This document shows, piece by piece, positions 34,681 to 43,678 of a DNA stretch of 64,000 bases. A program made the translations under genes and the position numbers. The stretch comes from CAWINY01 sp963837635 (lineage in GTDB: Bacteria > Acidobacteriota > Terriglobia > Terriglobales > Acidobacteriaceae): the NCBI GenBank assembly GCA_963837635.1, contig CAWINY010000003.1, forward strand, positions 558,001-622,000, read 5' to 3'. The notes beneath the pieces are model-generated. The model searched no databases. It saw nothing but the letters and a program-made list of their open reading frames with translations, and was not told where the DNA came from. The first letter of the stretch is position 1. Each line of letters begins with the position of its first letter.

Positions 34681-34888
34681 CGTTCCACGTTCTCCGTTTT
34701 CCGTTCTCCGTTAGGACAAGCTAGCCACCCGCAGATCTGTGGCTGGCTTTGTTCTCGTTGCCCTTCATCCAGGCTATGAAAGGTTCCACGTTTTTCGTTT
34801 TCTGTTGTGCCGTTCTCCGTTATGACAAAGATGGCCGGGTTGTGCCTGGGATCAGCCGAAACGGAGAACGGGGAACGGAAAACGGTCT
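34681..34888. repeat. Repeat words of the CCGTTCTCCGTT type
   Basis: CCACGTTCTCCGTTTTCCG words on one strand around 34684-34820 are answered by ACGGAGAACGGGGAACGGAA around 34862. The same vocabulary recurs at 43602-43655 and 47373-47440. No gene is present. Confidence 0.65.
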
Positions 34889-34923
34889 TCCGCCGTGTTA
34901 ACCTAATTGCAACCCCTAACACC

Positions 34924-37215
34924 ATGCGCAAGAGCATTACCTTCGTTCTCCTGATTCTCGCGTCGTTGTTGTCCCCTTCGTTTTCCGCCTTTGCCGAAGG
35001 CACCCGCACCTGGGAACAGTCGTCGTTCGACCAATTCGAGAAGGGCACCTCGAAGGGCGTGGCCATCAGCAGCAACGGCCTGCTGGAATTGGCGCCCTCG
35101 TTTCAGTCGATGACGACCACGCCTTCCACTTACATCTGGGCCATCGCCGCCGGCATGCAGGGCGATGCCTATGCCGCTGCCGGGGCACCCGCGCGCGTGT
35201 ACCACGTAGCCCCCAACGGCAAGACTGCCGTGGTCTTTCAGCCGCAGGAATTGCAGGTGCAATCGCTAGTGGTGGACCCCAAAGGCGTTGTCTACGCCGC
35301 GACTTCGCCGGATGGGAAGGTGTATCGCATCGAGCGCCAGCCAGCCTCGGGCAAAGCCGCGCCCGCCGAGAGCAAGCCAGCGGCGAACCCCGATACGGAA
35401 AGTGTGCCGGTGGACTCGTCCTACACCAGCTCCGTCTATTTCGAGCCCGGCACGAAATATATCTGGGCGCTGGCGCTCGACCGCGCCGGCAATCTCTATG
35501 TGGCCACCGGCGACCATGGCGAGATCTTCCGCGTCGATCCCAAGGGCAACCACTCGCTGTTTTTCAAGAGTGACGAAGCTCATATCCGCGTGCTTGCCTT
35601 TGACAGTCAAGACAACCTGATCGCCGGTAGCGACGGCAGCGGGCTCATCTACCGCATTTCGCAACAAGGCGAGGGCTTCGTGCTCTACAGCGCGCCGAAA
35701 AAGGAGATCACCGCGCTGGCCGTAGACGACGCCGGCAACATCTATGCAGCGGCGGTTGGTGAGAAGCGCGGGCCGGCCGTGAGTGGACCGGCCCCGGCGC
35801 CGCCGCCAAACGCAGCCCCGGCCAATCCGGGCACAGCCAGCCCGGCAGCACCCGCGGGCGGGCAGAGCGCAACGCCACCGGCGCCACCACCGGCCCCGCC
35901 GGTTGCCGTGAGTACTGGACCCGGCTCCGAGCTGTACCAGATCGCCGCCGACGGCTCGCCGCGCCGCATCTGGAGCTCGCGCGAGGACGTGGTATACGCC
36001 CTGGCCTTCGATGGCCGTGGCCGGCTGCTGGCCGGCACCGGCAACAAGGGACGCATCTTTGCCATCCAGCCCGATGGAGATTTCTCCGACCTGCTGAAGG
36101 CCAGCGCCAATCAGGTCACCGGATTTGCCCGCGGCGCCAACGGCAGCCTCTACGCTTCCACCAGCAATTTGGGCAAGGTGTTGCTGATCGGCGCCAATCC
36201 CAACGTGGAAGGCTCTTACCAGAGCGACGTCTACGATGCGCGCATCTTTTCCCACTGGGGGCGGGTCGAGGTTCGCGGCCGCGGCAACTACGAACTCTAT
36301 GCCCGCTCCGGCAATGTGGACAATCCGGACCGCAACTGGAGCCCGTGGCGCAAGGTAGACATGGGGCGCGATGAGCCCATCAACGTCCCCTCCGCGCGCT
36401 TCATCCAGTGGAAAGCGGTGCTGCTCTCGGGCAATCCCGCGCCGCGGATCGACAGCGTTGCTTTGAACTATTTGCCCAAGAACGTCGCCCCCGTGATCGA
36501 CGAGATCTCGGTGCAGGTTGATGCCCGTGGCCCGCAGAATGCGCAGAACCCCAAACCGGAAGCCGGTGCCCGCGACCGCGTCACCGTGCACTGGTCGTCG
36601 CACGATGACAACGACGACACGCTCCTTTACTCGCTCTATTACCGCGGCGACAACGAATCGCGCTGGAAACTATTGCACAGCGGAATCACCGAGAAGCAAT
36701 ATTCTTTCGAGGGGGGCCTGCTGCCCGATGGCGGCTATACCGTTCTCGTAGTGGCCTCCGACGCGCCCTCGCACTCGCCGGAAGACGCCCTCACCGACGA
36801 GAAGGAAAGCAATCGCTTCGAGGTGGACAACACGCCGCCGGTGGTGCATGACCTGGTAGCGCTGGTAGAAGGCCCTACCCTCCACGTCACCTTCCGCGCC
36901 GCCGACGGCTTTTCTCCCATTCGCCGCGCCGAGTATTCCCTGGATGGCGGGGATTGGCAGTACGTGGAACCGGTCGGCGGCCTCTCCGACTCGCGCAACG
37001 AGAACTATGACTTCAACGTGCCTGTCTCCACCAGCGAGCTGCGGGTGCCGTCCAACGAAGCGCGTAGTCGAACGAAGAACGAGAAGTCGGCCCAGGGCGG
37101 TCCGGTGGAACCGGCCGTGCAGCCGACCGTCAGCGGAGAACACCTGATCGTGGTTCGAGTCTACGACCGCTATGACAACGCGGGCACCGCGAAATACCTG
37201 ATACGGGCAAGATAA
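34924..37215 (+). CDS. Secreted beta-propeller (NHL/PQQ-like) protein
   Basis: The 763-aa protein starts at ATG 34924 with a signal peptide (ITFVLLILASLLSPSFSAFA). It carries repeated blades with a DPKGVVYAAT-, DRAGNLYVAT-, DAGNIYAAA- and DGRGRLLAGT-type motif, so a propeller fold is likely. A Pro/Ala-rich linker (about 285-325) splits two blades. The C-terminal third contains beta-sandwich, Fn3-like strands (VDNTPPVVHDLV). The role is unknown; such proteins bind ligands or surface partners. It is preceded by repeat words rather than a clear promoter. Confidence 0.8.
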   Translation: MRKSITFVLLILASLLSPSFSAFAEGTRTWEQSSFDQFEKGTSKGVAISSNGLLELAPSFQSMTTTPSTYIWAIAAGMQGDAYAAAGAPARVYHVAPNGKTAVVFQPQELQVQSLVVDPKGVVYAATSPDGKVYRIERQPASGKAAPAESKPAANPDTESVPVDSSYTSSVYFEPGTKYIWALALDRAGNLYVATGDHGEIFRVDPKGNHSLFFKSDEAHIRVLAFDSQDNLIAGSDGSGLIYRISQQGEGFVLYSAPKKEITALAVDDAGNIYAAAVGEKRGPAVSGPAPAPPPNAAPANPGTASPAAPAGGQSATPPAPPPAPPVAVSTGPGSELYQIAADGSPRRIWSSREDVVYALAFDGRGRLLAGTGNKGRIFAIQPDGDFSDLLKASANQVTGFARGANGSLYASTSNLGKVLLIGANPNVEGSYQSDVYDARIFSHWGRVEVRGRGNYELYARSGNVDNPDRNWSPWRKVDMGRDEPINVPSARFIQWKAVLLSGNPAPRIDSVALNYLPKNVAPVIDEISVQVDARGPQNAQNPKPEAGARDRVTVHWSSHDDNDDTLLYSLYYRGDNESRWKLLHSGITEKQYSFEGGLLPDGGYTVLVVASDAPSHSPEDALTDEKESNRFEVDNTPPVVHDLVALVEGPTLHVTFRAADGFSPIRRAEYSLDGGDWQYVEPVGGLSDSRNENYDFNVPVSTSELRVPSNEARSRTKNEKSAQGGPVEPAVQPTVSGEHLIVVRVYDRYDNAGTAKYLIRAR

Positions 37216-37222
37216 TGAACTA

Positions 37223-37326
37223 CTTACCGCGGAATAACACGGAAAAGCACGGATCAGCACGGATTTGATTCTTAAAGAACACAATCCGTGTCGATCCGTG
37301 CATTTGATCCGTGAAACCGCGGTAAG
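37223..37326. repeat. Intergenic palindrome with CCGCGG ends
   Basis: CTTACCGCGG at 37223 matches CCGCGGTAAG at 37317 in reverse, and CACGGATCAGCACGGATT inside is answered by AATCCGTGTCGATCCGTG. The total span is 104 bases with a short loop. Confidence 0.82.
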
Positions 37327-37366
37327 CTTTTACTTTCGGATCGTCTAAATCCGTTGTTGGTTCTTA

Positions 37367-37840
37367 CTATCCCGGTCCTGCGCCGGGGTAGTGTTCCCCC
37401 TTTTGCCCGGGGGCCGGCGTGTGGAACGACTCGACGTGTCCCTCAGCCTCGGTGCCGCTTCCCTGTGCGTGCGCTGACTCCACCCGGAAGTAATACGTTG
37501 TGTTCGGCCGCAGGTTGGTCAGGTGGACGCGGTGCGTGCGTCCGCCCCATTTGGTTTCCGCCACCTGAGGCAGTTCCCGGTCGCTGGTTCCGTATCGCAG
37601 CACCGTGCCTGCGCCAACGTTGTTGGACCAGGCAATGATCGCGCTGTGATCGCTCACAAACTCCAGGATCGGGCCTTTGGTGATGCGCACCGCGCGGGCG
37701 CGGTCGTCGCGGTCACGGTCGTTGTTCTTGTCCTTGTCCGCCACGGCGCCAATGGCCAGCGCAATGCTTGCACTGGTGAGCAGGACCAAGAACAGCGCCA
37801 GCGACCGCTTCTTCCTCGTCGTTGTCTCCACTCTATCCAT
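37367..37840 (-). CDS. Secreted fibronectin type III-like protein
   Basis: The 157-aa protein has a signal or anchor segment (SLALFLVLLTSASIALAIGA), a charged KDKNNDRDRDDRAR stretch, then one Fn3-like domain. The domain shows SDHSAIIAWSNN, GTVLRYGTS, HRVHLTNLRPNTTYYFRVES, the typical strands of the Fn3 fold and of the purple acid phosphatase N-terminal domain. No catalytic domain follows. It is probably a periplasmic or surface-bound protein of unknown role. Confidence 0.78.
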   Translation of the reverse strand: MDRVETTTRKKRSLALFLVLLTSASIALAIGAVADKDKNNDRDRDDRARAVRITKGPILEFVSDHSAIIAWSNNVGAGTVLRYGTSDRELPQVAETKWGGRTHRVHLTNLRPNTTYYFRVESAHAQGSGTEAEGHVESFHTPAPGQKGEHYPGAGPG

Positions 37841-37858
37841 TCGATGCGGGCTGCCAGT

Positions 37859-37923
37859 CGTCGGTCGTTAGTCGTTAGCTGGTAGATCAAGCATTACGGC
37901 TAACGACCAACGACTAACGACCA
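37859..37923. repeat. Compact palindrome upstream of the methyltransferase-like gene
   Basis: CGGTCGTTAGTCGTTAGC is answered by GCTAACGACCAACGACTAAC around a short AT-rich loop. It lies directly before the ATG at 37951. Confidence 0.75.
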
Positions 37924-37950
37924 ACTGGCTGATTGCTACAATTGCCTGCC

Positions 37951-38532
37951 ATGCGCGTGCTGCTGACCATCGCCTGGCTCGCCGGAGTAGTGTACTCGAC
38001 GGTTCCTACACTCTGGTTAATTGTGCACCCGCGCGCCCGGCAACTGGGCTCCCTCAGCCGCGCTCCACTGGTGATCCTGGGAACGGTCTGGTTCGCCCTC
38101 TGGTTTCTGGTGGCTGGCATCACCCTGCCTTGGCATCGGATGCGGCTATATTCCTCGGGATTGGCGTGGTTTTTCGGCGGGCTGCTCATCGCGGCCGGGC
38201 TGATCACCTACGCACTCGCCCGGCAGAACTTTTCCATGGATCAGATCCTGGGCCGCGCCGAATTACATCCGGAGAAGCACGAGCAGCGGCTGGTGGTGAG
38301 CGGCATCCGCGCGCGAGTTCGCCATCCGTATTACCTCGGCCACCTGTGCGAGCTGCTTGGCTGGACCATAGGCAGTGGCCTCGTCGTGCTGTACCCACTG
38401 CTCGTCTTTACGATTATCATCGGCGCGTGGATGATCCGCGAAGAAGAACGCGAACTGGTTTCCCGCTTCGGCGAGTCCTACGTTGATTATCAGCGGCGCG
38501 TGCCCGCGCTGTTGCCGCGCTGGAAGCCCTAG
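37951..38532 (+). CDS. ICMT-like membrane methyltransferase
   Basis: The 193-aa integral membrane protein has about four hydrophobic segments and a C-terminal block with RVRHPYYLGHLCELLGW and EERELVSRFGESYVDYQRRVP. These match the isoprenylcysteine carboxyl methyltransferase / phospholipid methyltransferase family, where the R-HP-Y and EE-EL-F--Y-Y blocks form the SAM-binding part. The bacterial substrate is unknown. ATG 37951 is preferred over an ATG-like start six codons upstream because it begins close to the first membrane segment. The LolC/E-like gene follows on the same strand after a repeat. Confidence 0.82.
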   Translation: MRVLLTIAWLAGVVYSTVPTLWLIVHPRARQLGSLSRAPLVILGTVWFALWFLVAGITLPWHRMRLYSSGLAWFFGGLLIAAGLITYALARQNFSMDQILGRAELHPEKHEQRLVVSGIRARVRHPYYLGHLCELLGWTIGSGLVVLYPLLVFTIIIGAWMIREEERELVSRFGESYVDYQRRVPALLPRWKP

Positions 38533-38736
38533 TTTCAACGCGAAGTCGCGAAGAAAAACCTGCCACAGAGGCACAGAGACACAGAGGAGATCTCTGATTC
38601 TGACTCGGATTTCGGATTCCATAATTTGTGGTTATTGGTTTCTGGTTTTGAATATTTATGCTCTGTGTCTCTGTGCCTCTGTGGCTGGGTTTTTTCAGTG
38701 GAAGTGCTTCGCGGCTTCGCGCCTTCGCGTTGAAAA
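38533..38736. repeat. Long intergenic palindrome between ICMT-like and lolC-like genes
   Basis: TTTCAACGCGAAGTCGCGAA at the left is answered by TTCGCGCCTTCGCGTTGAAA at the right, and CACAGAGGCACAGAGACACA inside by TGTGTCTCTGTGCCTCTGTG. The stem is long, with a central loop of about 75 bases. Confidence 0.8.
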
Positions 38737-38752
38737 CTCTATAATCGCTGGA

Positions 38753-40090
38753 GTGTTCGAACTTTTTGTCGCCAGCCGATATTTGCGCGCCAAGCGCCGC
38801 CAGGCGGTGATCGGGGTGATCACCGGAATCTCGATCGCCGGAGTCGCCGCGGGCGTGGCGTCGCTGATCATCGCGCTGGCGATCAACAACGGCTTCCGCC
38901 AGGACCTGCAGCAACGGCTGCTCGGCTCGACCGCCCACGTGCAACTGATGCGCGTGCGCAACGACGGCATTCACAACTGGCGTCCGCTACTCGACCACCT
39001 CTCGCGCCAGCCGCACGTGACCGCCGCCGCTCCCGCCATCTACGAGCAGGTGCTGATCTCCCGCGGCGCGCACGCCAAGGGCGCGCTGTTGAAAGGTGTG
39101 GTTCCGCAATACGAGCGCAAGGTAAGCGAGCTGTTGAATGATGTGAAATCCGGCTCCATCGCGCCACTGGAGAAAGCCGAAGCTCAGAACTACTCGGCAT
39201 CGCAAGCAGCGCCCGCTGGTGAGACCCTACGCTCAGGCCAGGCGGCGGCGCCGCAGAACCCCGATGAGCTCGGCGCGGTCGGCCAGCGTATTGCGGCGAT
39301 GCCCTCGATCATCCTTGGCAAGGACATGGCCGACGATCTCGGCGCGACTGTCGGCTCGCTTGTCCTGGTCACCAGCCCGCAAGGTGAGCTGACGCCCTTT
39401 GGCCTAGTACCCAAGTACGTGCGCTTCAAGGTGGTGGGAATCTTCCAGTCCGGCTTTTACGACTACGACACCGCCTGGGCCATCACTTCGCTTGCCGACG
39501 CGCAGCAACTGTTCGGCCTGGGCGACCTGGTCAGCATCTTCGAATTCAAAGTGGACGATATCTATAACGCGGCCCGCATCGCGCAGGAACTCGAAGCCTC
39601 CGCCGGGCAGGGCTTCATGACCACCAACTGGATGGAGCAGAACCGGGCCCTGTTCCGCGCGCTGAAGACCGAGCGCGTGGTCACGTTTATCACCATCGGG
39701 TTGATCGTCTTCGTGGCCGCGCTCAACATCCTGATCTCGCTGATCATGATGGTGATGGAGAAGACCAAGGACATTGCCGTGCTCATGTCGCTGGGCACGC
39801 GCAAGCGCCAGGTGCGCCGCATCTTCATCTACCAGGGATTGTTGATCGGCGTGGTGGGCACCGCCGTTGGGCTGCTGATCGGCTACGGGCTGGCGTGGAG
39901 CCTCGGCCACTACCACTGGATTTCGCTCTCGCCGGAAGTTTATTCCATCGACTACGTCCCCTCAGCTCCGCGGGCGATTGATGGGATCATCGTCGCCGCC
40001 GTCGCCATCGGCATCTCCCTTGTGGCGACGATTTATCCCTCGCTCTCGGCTTCGCGTATCCTGCCGGCCGAGGCGCTGCGCTACGAATAA
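38753..40090 (+). CDS. LolC/LolE-type lipoprotein-release permease
   Basis: The 445-aa protein is an ABC permease of the MacB/FtsX fold. GTG 38753 gives VFELFVASRYLRAKRRQAVIG, the usual LolC/E start. An N-terminal membrane segment (GVITGISIAGVAAGVASLII) precedes a periplasmic domain of about 250 residues, then three C-terminal membrane segments (FITIGLIVFVAALNILISLI and later ones) with the cytoplasmic coupling part EKTKDIAVLMSLGTRKRQVR. Lol permeases extract lipoproteins from the inner membrane. No lolD ATPase gene lies next to it, so the partner is encoded elsewhere. Confidence 0.88.
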   Translation: MFELFVASRYLRAKRRQAVIGVITGISIAGVAAGVASLIIALAINNGFRQDLQQRLLGSTAHVQLMRVRNDGIHNWRPLLDHLSRQPHVTAAAPAIYEQVLISRGAHAKGALLKGVVPQYERKVSELLNDVKSGSIAPLEKAEAQNYSASQAAPAGETLRSGQAAAPQNPDELGAVGQRIAAMPSIILGKDMADDLGATVGSLVLVTSPQGELTPFGLVPKYVRFKVVGIFQSGFYDYDTAWAITSLADAQQLFGLGDLVSIFEFKVDDIYNAARIAQELEASAGQGFMTTNWMEQNRALFRALKTERVVTFITIGLIVFVAALNILISLIMMVMEKTKDIAVLMSLGTRKRQVRRIFIYQGLLIGVVGTAVGLLIGYGLAWSLGHYHWISLSPEVYSIDYVPSAPRAIDGIIVAAVAIGISLVATIYPSLSASRILPAEALRYE

Positions 40091-40092
40091 TT

Positions 40093-40275
40093 CCTTTCAG
40101 CGCGGAAAAATCCAACGCGAAGCCGCTAAGGCGCGAAGGGAACGAGGCACGGTGCCAAAGCTCTTGGGCTTTGGGCTAGGAGTTGGATACGGTAATACGC
40201 TCGTTTCCTTTTCCTTAGCGGCTTCGCGCCTTCGCGTTGAAAGTGCCTTTCGCCGTGTCCTCAGCGGTGAAAAGG
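40093..40275. repeat. Long intergenic palindrome after the lolC-like gene
   Basis: AACGCGAAGCCGCTAAGGCG near 40113 is answered by TAGCGGCTTCGCGCCTTCGC near 40217. CCTTTCAGCG at the left end and CGGTGAAAAGG at the right end add a weaker outer pair. Same vocabulary as 38533-38736 and 51055-51283. Confidence 0.75.
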
Positions 40276-40297
40276 GGCCTTTCATGCGGAGCGGAGC

Positions 40298-41023
40298 TCA
40301 GTCTCGGACCACTTCCGTGTGCTCGCTGGGGATCAGGATGCGCATCAGTTTCATGTTGCTGTCGAGCCATAAGGACCAGTCAACACCGTCGGCGGTGAGG
40401 TTGAAGCGGTCGAGTTGCACGGGCGAGCCGTGCAGGGTGACGCCCTCCTTCCCGGCGTACTCCATGGTTACCATGCTGGAGACGGCTTGGCGAGGAATCA
40501 CAACCCCAAACTGCGTCTTGGTCAGTTTGCAATCACTGCCACCGGCGCATCCCTGCGCCAGGTAGCGCCAGGCGAGGATCTCGCGATGCACGAAGAAGAA
40601 GTCGTCCAGCACCAAGGTGGAGGCGGGCACCAGGAACGGCTTCTGCTGCGGCTTGTCGGGCGGATCGGGCGTCATTCGCTCCATCAGGAACTGCTGGCTG
40701 GGTTCCACCGTCGCCTGTGCCTTGCCGGGCGCGAGTTCGTGCCATTCGTAGCGTTGCAGATCGCCATTGCTGGCCACCCGCAGCTCGCTCCGCTGCGCCG
40801 AAGGCGCTTGCCCTTCGACGGTACTGAATTCCGAGCTGGTGACGCTGCCCTCCGGCCCCTGCTGGATCCGGAACGTCTCGGTGGCGATGCGCGTCCCGTT
40901 CACGAGCACGCTGAACGTGCCGGAATCCACCAGCTGCTGAGACTCCTTGTTGCGGGCAAACAGACCGGCGGCGATCAGCAGCCCCGCGGCGACAAGCAAG
41001 CAGGTTCTCAAGATTCGGTTCAT
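40298..41023 (-). CDS. Exported protein of unknown function
   Basis: The 241-aa protein begins with a signal or anchor segment (LRTCLLVAAGLLIAAGLFA). The mature part is beta-rich and starts with TFSVLVNGTRIATETFRIQ, resembling the opening strands of periplasmic DUF3108- or DUF6134-like barrels, though I cannot assign it. Two cysteines in CAGGSDCKL may form a disulfide. It is transcribed towards the lolC-like gene. Probably periplasmic. Confidence 0.7.
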   Translation of the reverse strand: MNRILRTCLLVAAGLLIAAGLFARNKESQQLVDSGTFSVLVNGTRIATETFRIQQGPEGSVTSSEFSTVEGQAPSAQRSELRVASNGDLQRYEWHELAPGKAQATVEPSQQFLMERMTPDPPDKPQQKPFLVPASTLVLDDFFFVHREILAWRYLAQGCAGGSDCKLTKTQFGVVIPRQAVSSMVTMEYAGKEGVTLHGSPVQLDRFNLTADGVDWSLWLDSNMKLMRILIPSEHTEVVRD

Positions 41024-41106
41024 CGACTCATCGATTCTTCAGCTTCTCAGATGGGCTCCCCAACCAGCACCCCGCGCCGGCGGGGGCTGTCGGTTCGCGG
41101 TTCATG

Positions 41107-41649
41107 TCAGCCGGTTGCGGTGGTTTTGGCAGGGAGTGCCAGACGCCTGATCACTTCGTCGGCAACCTGCTCCGGCCACTTCCCGGTGGTGTCCACTTGC
41201 GTTCCAGCAGCGAGATAGATAGTCCGGCGCTCCTGGTAGAGGGCGCGAAAACGCTCCTCATCGCGAAACAGCGGCCGATGGTCGCCGCTGGGCGCACAAC
41301 GGCGGCGCAACTCCTCGACGGAGGCGTCCAGAAACACCACGGGCGCACCGCTGGCGCGCAACGCCGCCGCATTCCGCGGCTGGACGAACGCCCCACCGCC
41401 GAGCGCCGTCACCAAGGGCGCACGCGATTCCAACTCGACGAGCAGCGATTCTAAGGCCGCGCTCTCTACGCGGCGAAATTCCGCTTCACCGGATTCGGCG
41501 AAGATTTGCGGCACACTCCGCTGCTCGCGCTGCTCGATCAGGTCGTCCAGGTCGAGAAACCCCCAGCCGAGCTTCCGCGCCAGCAGGAGCCCGGTGGTGG
41601 TCTTGCCCGCGCCCATGAAGCCGACCAGGAAGACTGCCTTGGAAATCAT
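41107..41649 (-). CDS. aroK: Shikimate kinase
   Basis: The 180-aa protein phosphorylates shikimate at the 3-OH with ATP, the fifth step of the aromatic amino acid pathway. The P-loop is GFMGAGKTT (10-18), followed by LDDLIEQR with the shikimate-binding Asp, the arginine in EFRRVES, the GGGA turn (TALGGGAF) and the lid with DHRPLF. Length is normal. The start is ATG 41649. No other aro gene is adjacent. Confidence 0.95.
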   Translation of the reverse strand: MISKAVFLVGFMGAGKTTTGLLLARKLGWGFLDLDDLIEQREQRSVPQIFAESGEAEFRRVESAALESLLVELESRAPLVTALGGGAFVQPRNAAALRASGAPVVFLDASVEELRRRCAPSGDHRPLFRDEERFRALYQERRTIYLAAGTQVDTTGKWPEQVADEVIRRLALPAKTTATG

Positions 41650-41821
41650 CGCTGAAGGGAATACTCAGGCAAAACGGCGGCGGAAGCAAGTCGGCGGAGA
41701 GTTCGAAAGTGCGAGGAAGCCGTGCGGCAGGATTATCGAGTGTTCTTGCTCCCCGGTCCGCCAAGCTGTGGATCAAGCAGAGTTGTCATTCCGGGCGAAG
41801 CCAAGGAGCAAATCGGGCGGC

Positions 41822-42106
41822 CTATGTTCGTGGTGCGGCGCGGTGCGCTTTTGGCTCGAGAGCCCGCTCCTTAGATCCGTTGTGGCTGAGAACGCCGTCT
41901 GTTTCCAATGACTTCTGAATGCCGTCCCAAACCCGCGGTGAAGGTTCTTCCATGGGCACGAGCAACTTGGCCTGATCTACGATGTACTTCAGGTCGGCGA
42001 CCAAGTCCGAGCAGGTCTTGCAGTCGTGCAGGTGCTCCTCCTGCTCCGGATCGCCCCCACTCTCGAAGATGAAGGGCAGAATTTTCTGAAATTCGCCGCA
42101 GGTCAT
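41822..42106 (-). CDS. Zinc-binding anti-sigma factor (ZAS type)
   Basis: The 94-aa protein has an N-terminal anti-sigma domain with C3, H26 and the HDCKTC pair (MTCGEF, EEEHLHDCKTCSDLV), the H-x3-C-x2-C zinc motif of ZAS proteins. There is no membrane segment, so it is a cytoplasmic anti-sigma factor. It lies 34 bases downstream of the sigma factor gene on the same strand and should hold that sigma inactive until a signal, perhaps redox, releases it. Confidence 0.82.
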   Translation of the reverse strand: MTCGEFQKILPFIFESGGDPEQEEHLHDCKTCSDLVADLKYIVDQAKLLVPMEEPSPRVWDGIQKSLETDGVLSHNGSKERALEPKAHRAAPRT

Positions 42107-42140
42107 ACTCCCCTCTCTCTCATCATCCCTGCCGTCCTCC

Positions 42141-42761
42141 TCACCGTCTGGCGGCTTTTTCGACTCTGCTGGTCTTCAGGAGGTCACGGAGCTTCATCCG
42201 CGCTTTATGAAGCTGGGACTTACTATTTCCAATCGAACAACCCATCATCTCCGCAATCTCGTTGTGCTCGTAGCCCTCGATATCGTGGAGAACAAATATG
42301 ATGCGATATCCCGGCGGAAGGCTTTCGATGGCCCGTTCCAGATTTACCCGATCGATAGACCCGGCCAGGACATTGTCGCGCCCGCCGATGTCTTTCTTCG
42401 GGCCGTCCTCCTGCTGCGGCTCCATGGTTTCTTCCAGGGAAACCTCGGGGAGGCCTTTTTTCCGCAGGTGCATGAGGACTACGTTCACTGCCAGCCGGTG
42501 CAGCCAGGTGGAGAATGCCGACTCCCCGCGAAAGGTGGCAATCTTGCGATATAGCTGCAAGAACGCCTCCTGAGTCAAATCCTCGGCCTCGGCGGTGTTG
42601 CCCATCATCCGCAAACACAGCGAATATACGCGGCGCTTATGCAGGCCGTACAAGGCTTCGAAGCACCCCGCATCGCCGATCTTAGCGCGCTCAATCGCCT
42701 CCGCTTCCGAAATCCCGGACGCCAGTATTTTTTTCGCTTGGGTCAAGGCATCCTTATACAT
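42141..42761 (-). CDS. ECF-type RNA polymerase sigma factor
   Basis: The 206-aa protein has sigma-70 region 2 (VYSLCLRMMGNTAEAEDLTQEAFLQ's core, AFSTWLHRLAVN) and region 4 (LPPGYRIIFVLHDIEGYEHN, then a helix-turn-helix with GCSIGNSKSQLHKARMKL). A linker of about 50 residues separates them, and there is no region 1 or 3, as in ECF sigmas. It precedes a ZAS anti-sigma gene, giving a regulated pair. ATG 42761. Its own promoter should lie in 42762-42900. Confidence 0.92.
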   Translation of the reverse strand: MYKDALTQAKKILASGISEAEAIERAKIGDAGCFEALYGLHKRRVYSLCLRMMGNTAEAEDLTQEAFLQLYRKIATFRGESAFSTWLHRLAVNVVLMHLRKKGLPEVSLEETMEPQQEDGPKKDIGGRDNVLAGSIDRVNLERAIESLPPGYRIIFVLHDIEGYEHNEIAEMMGCSIGNSKSQLHKARMKLRDLLKTSRVEKAARR

Positions 42762-43115
42762 GCCGCATCCCGTTGGATGCGGCCGAGTAGCTGACCAGTT
42801 GTACTGCTTTCGCCCGCTCTCCGTGAGCGCTGCACAGGGTAATTAGGCAATCATCATAACTTGCAAGGGGCTATTTGTAACGGGAATCGCGGGCGGATTA
42901 CGCGTTTTCCACATCACCGCGCACCTCTTCCGCCAAGGGAACTTGCGTCGTACCGTTGCCAGGAGGAACTGAGTCGCGATATCTTGCTGGTGGCGGGCAT
43001 CTTTTTCCGGCTCCGGGGAAACCAACTGGTAGCCGATTGTGTGCCGCGCCGAACGGAATTCGATCCAAACCAGCCCCCCGCCCCGTGGGAAGCCCGGAAG
43101 GAGAGCAGGCGGTTC
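42762..43115. other. Gap between divergent sigma and receiver genes
   Basis: No convincing gene is present. It must hold promoters for the leftward sigma factor gene and the rightward receiver gene. A short hairpin may be formed near 42868-42890, but I see no clear consensus promoter. Confidence 0.45.
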
Positions 43116-43502
43116 ATGAAAGCGATCCTGTTTGTCGACGACCACGAAGTTCTCGCCAGGCTCAGTTGCGAGATCCTGGAAATGCAAGGCTATCGCGCCG
43201 TTTACGCCTACAGCGCCGCCGATGCGCTGCAGAAATTAGAGCAGGAGAAGTTCGACATCCTGGTCACCGACTTCCGCATGGAAGGCATGAATGGCGTGGA
43301 GCTCGCCAGGAAGATTCATGCCACGCAACCGGAGATTCCGGTAATCATTGTGACCGGCTATGGCCCGGTCGACGGCGGCAAGGACGTGAAGGCGTGCCTC
43401 GCCAAGACTGAGTTGTTCCCCACCCTGTTGGAAAAGATCAAGGTCTTCCTCGGCCAAGCCGATGACGTTCCCACGCCGGAAGAGCCGGTGCGCACCGCAT
43501 GA
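43116..43502 (+). CDS. Stand-alone receiver-domain response regulator
   Basis: The 128-aa protein is a single CheY-like receiver. Acidic residues are D8 and D9 (LFVDDHEVL), the phosphoacceptor is D52 in LVTDFRMEGMNG, and the conserved Thr is in IIVTGYGP. The switch Lys is in LAKTELFP. There is no output domain. ATG 43116 has GCAGGCGG and AGGAG upstream. No histidine kinase is adjacent. It lies between two sigma/anti-sigma modules and could feed into one of them. Confidence 0.87.
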   Translation: MKAILFVDDHEVLARLSCEILEMQGYRAVYAYSAADALQKLEQEKFDILVTDFRMEGMNGVELARKIHATQPEIPVIIVTGYGPVDGGKDVKACLAKTELFPTLLEKIKVFLGQADDVPTPEEPVRTA

Positions 43503-43601
43503 ATTCGTAGCAGCCGTCCTCCGTTCCCTCCCGATTCTTGTCCTATCCGCCCTTGGTGGTGACGCGCTCCACTGGTTGTTCCGTTCAACCGTCGCCCATG
43601 G

Positions 43602-43655
43602 CGGGAAACGGAGAACGGGAAACCGAGTGCGATTTCCGGGTTTCCGTTCCTCCAG
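43602..43655. repeat. Repeat words of the CGGAGAACGGGAAAC type
   Basis: GGAAACGGAGAACGGGAAAC on the left is answered by GGGTTTCCGTTCC on the right. It lies upstream of the second sigma factor gene, in its promoter region. Confidence 0.6.
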
Positions 43656-43678
43656 ACATTAGGCCATAATAGCGGCTT

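Noticed and set aside
38533..38736. CRISPR-like repetition of CACAGAGGCACAGAG words
   Set aside because: The words are in inverted, not regularly spaced direct, arrangement, and there are no spacers or cas genes anywhere in the window.
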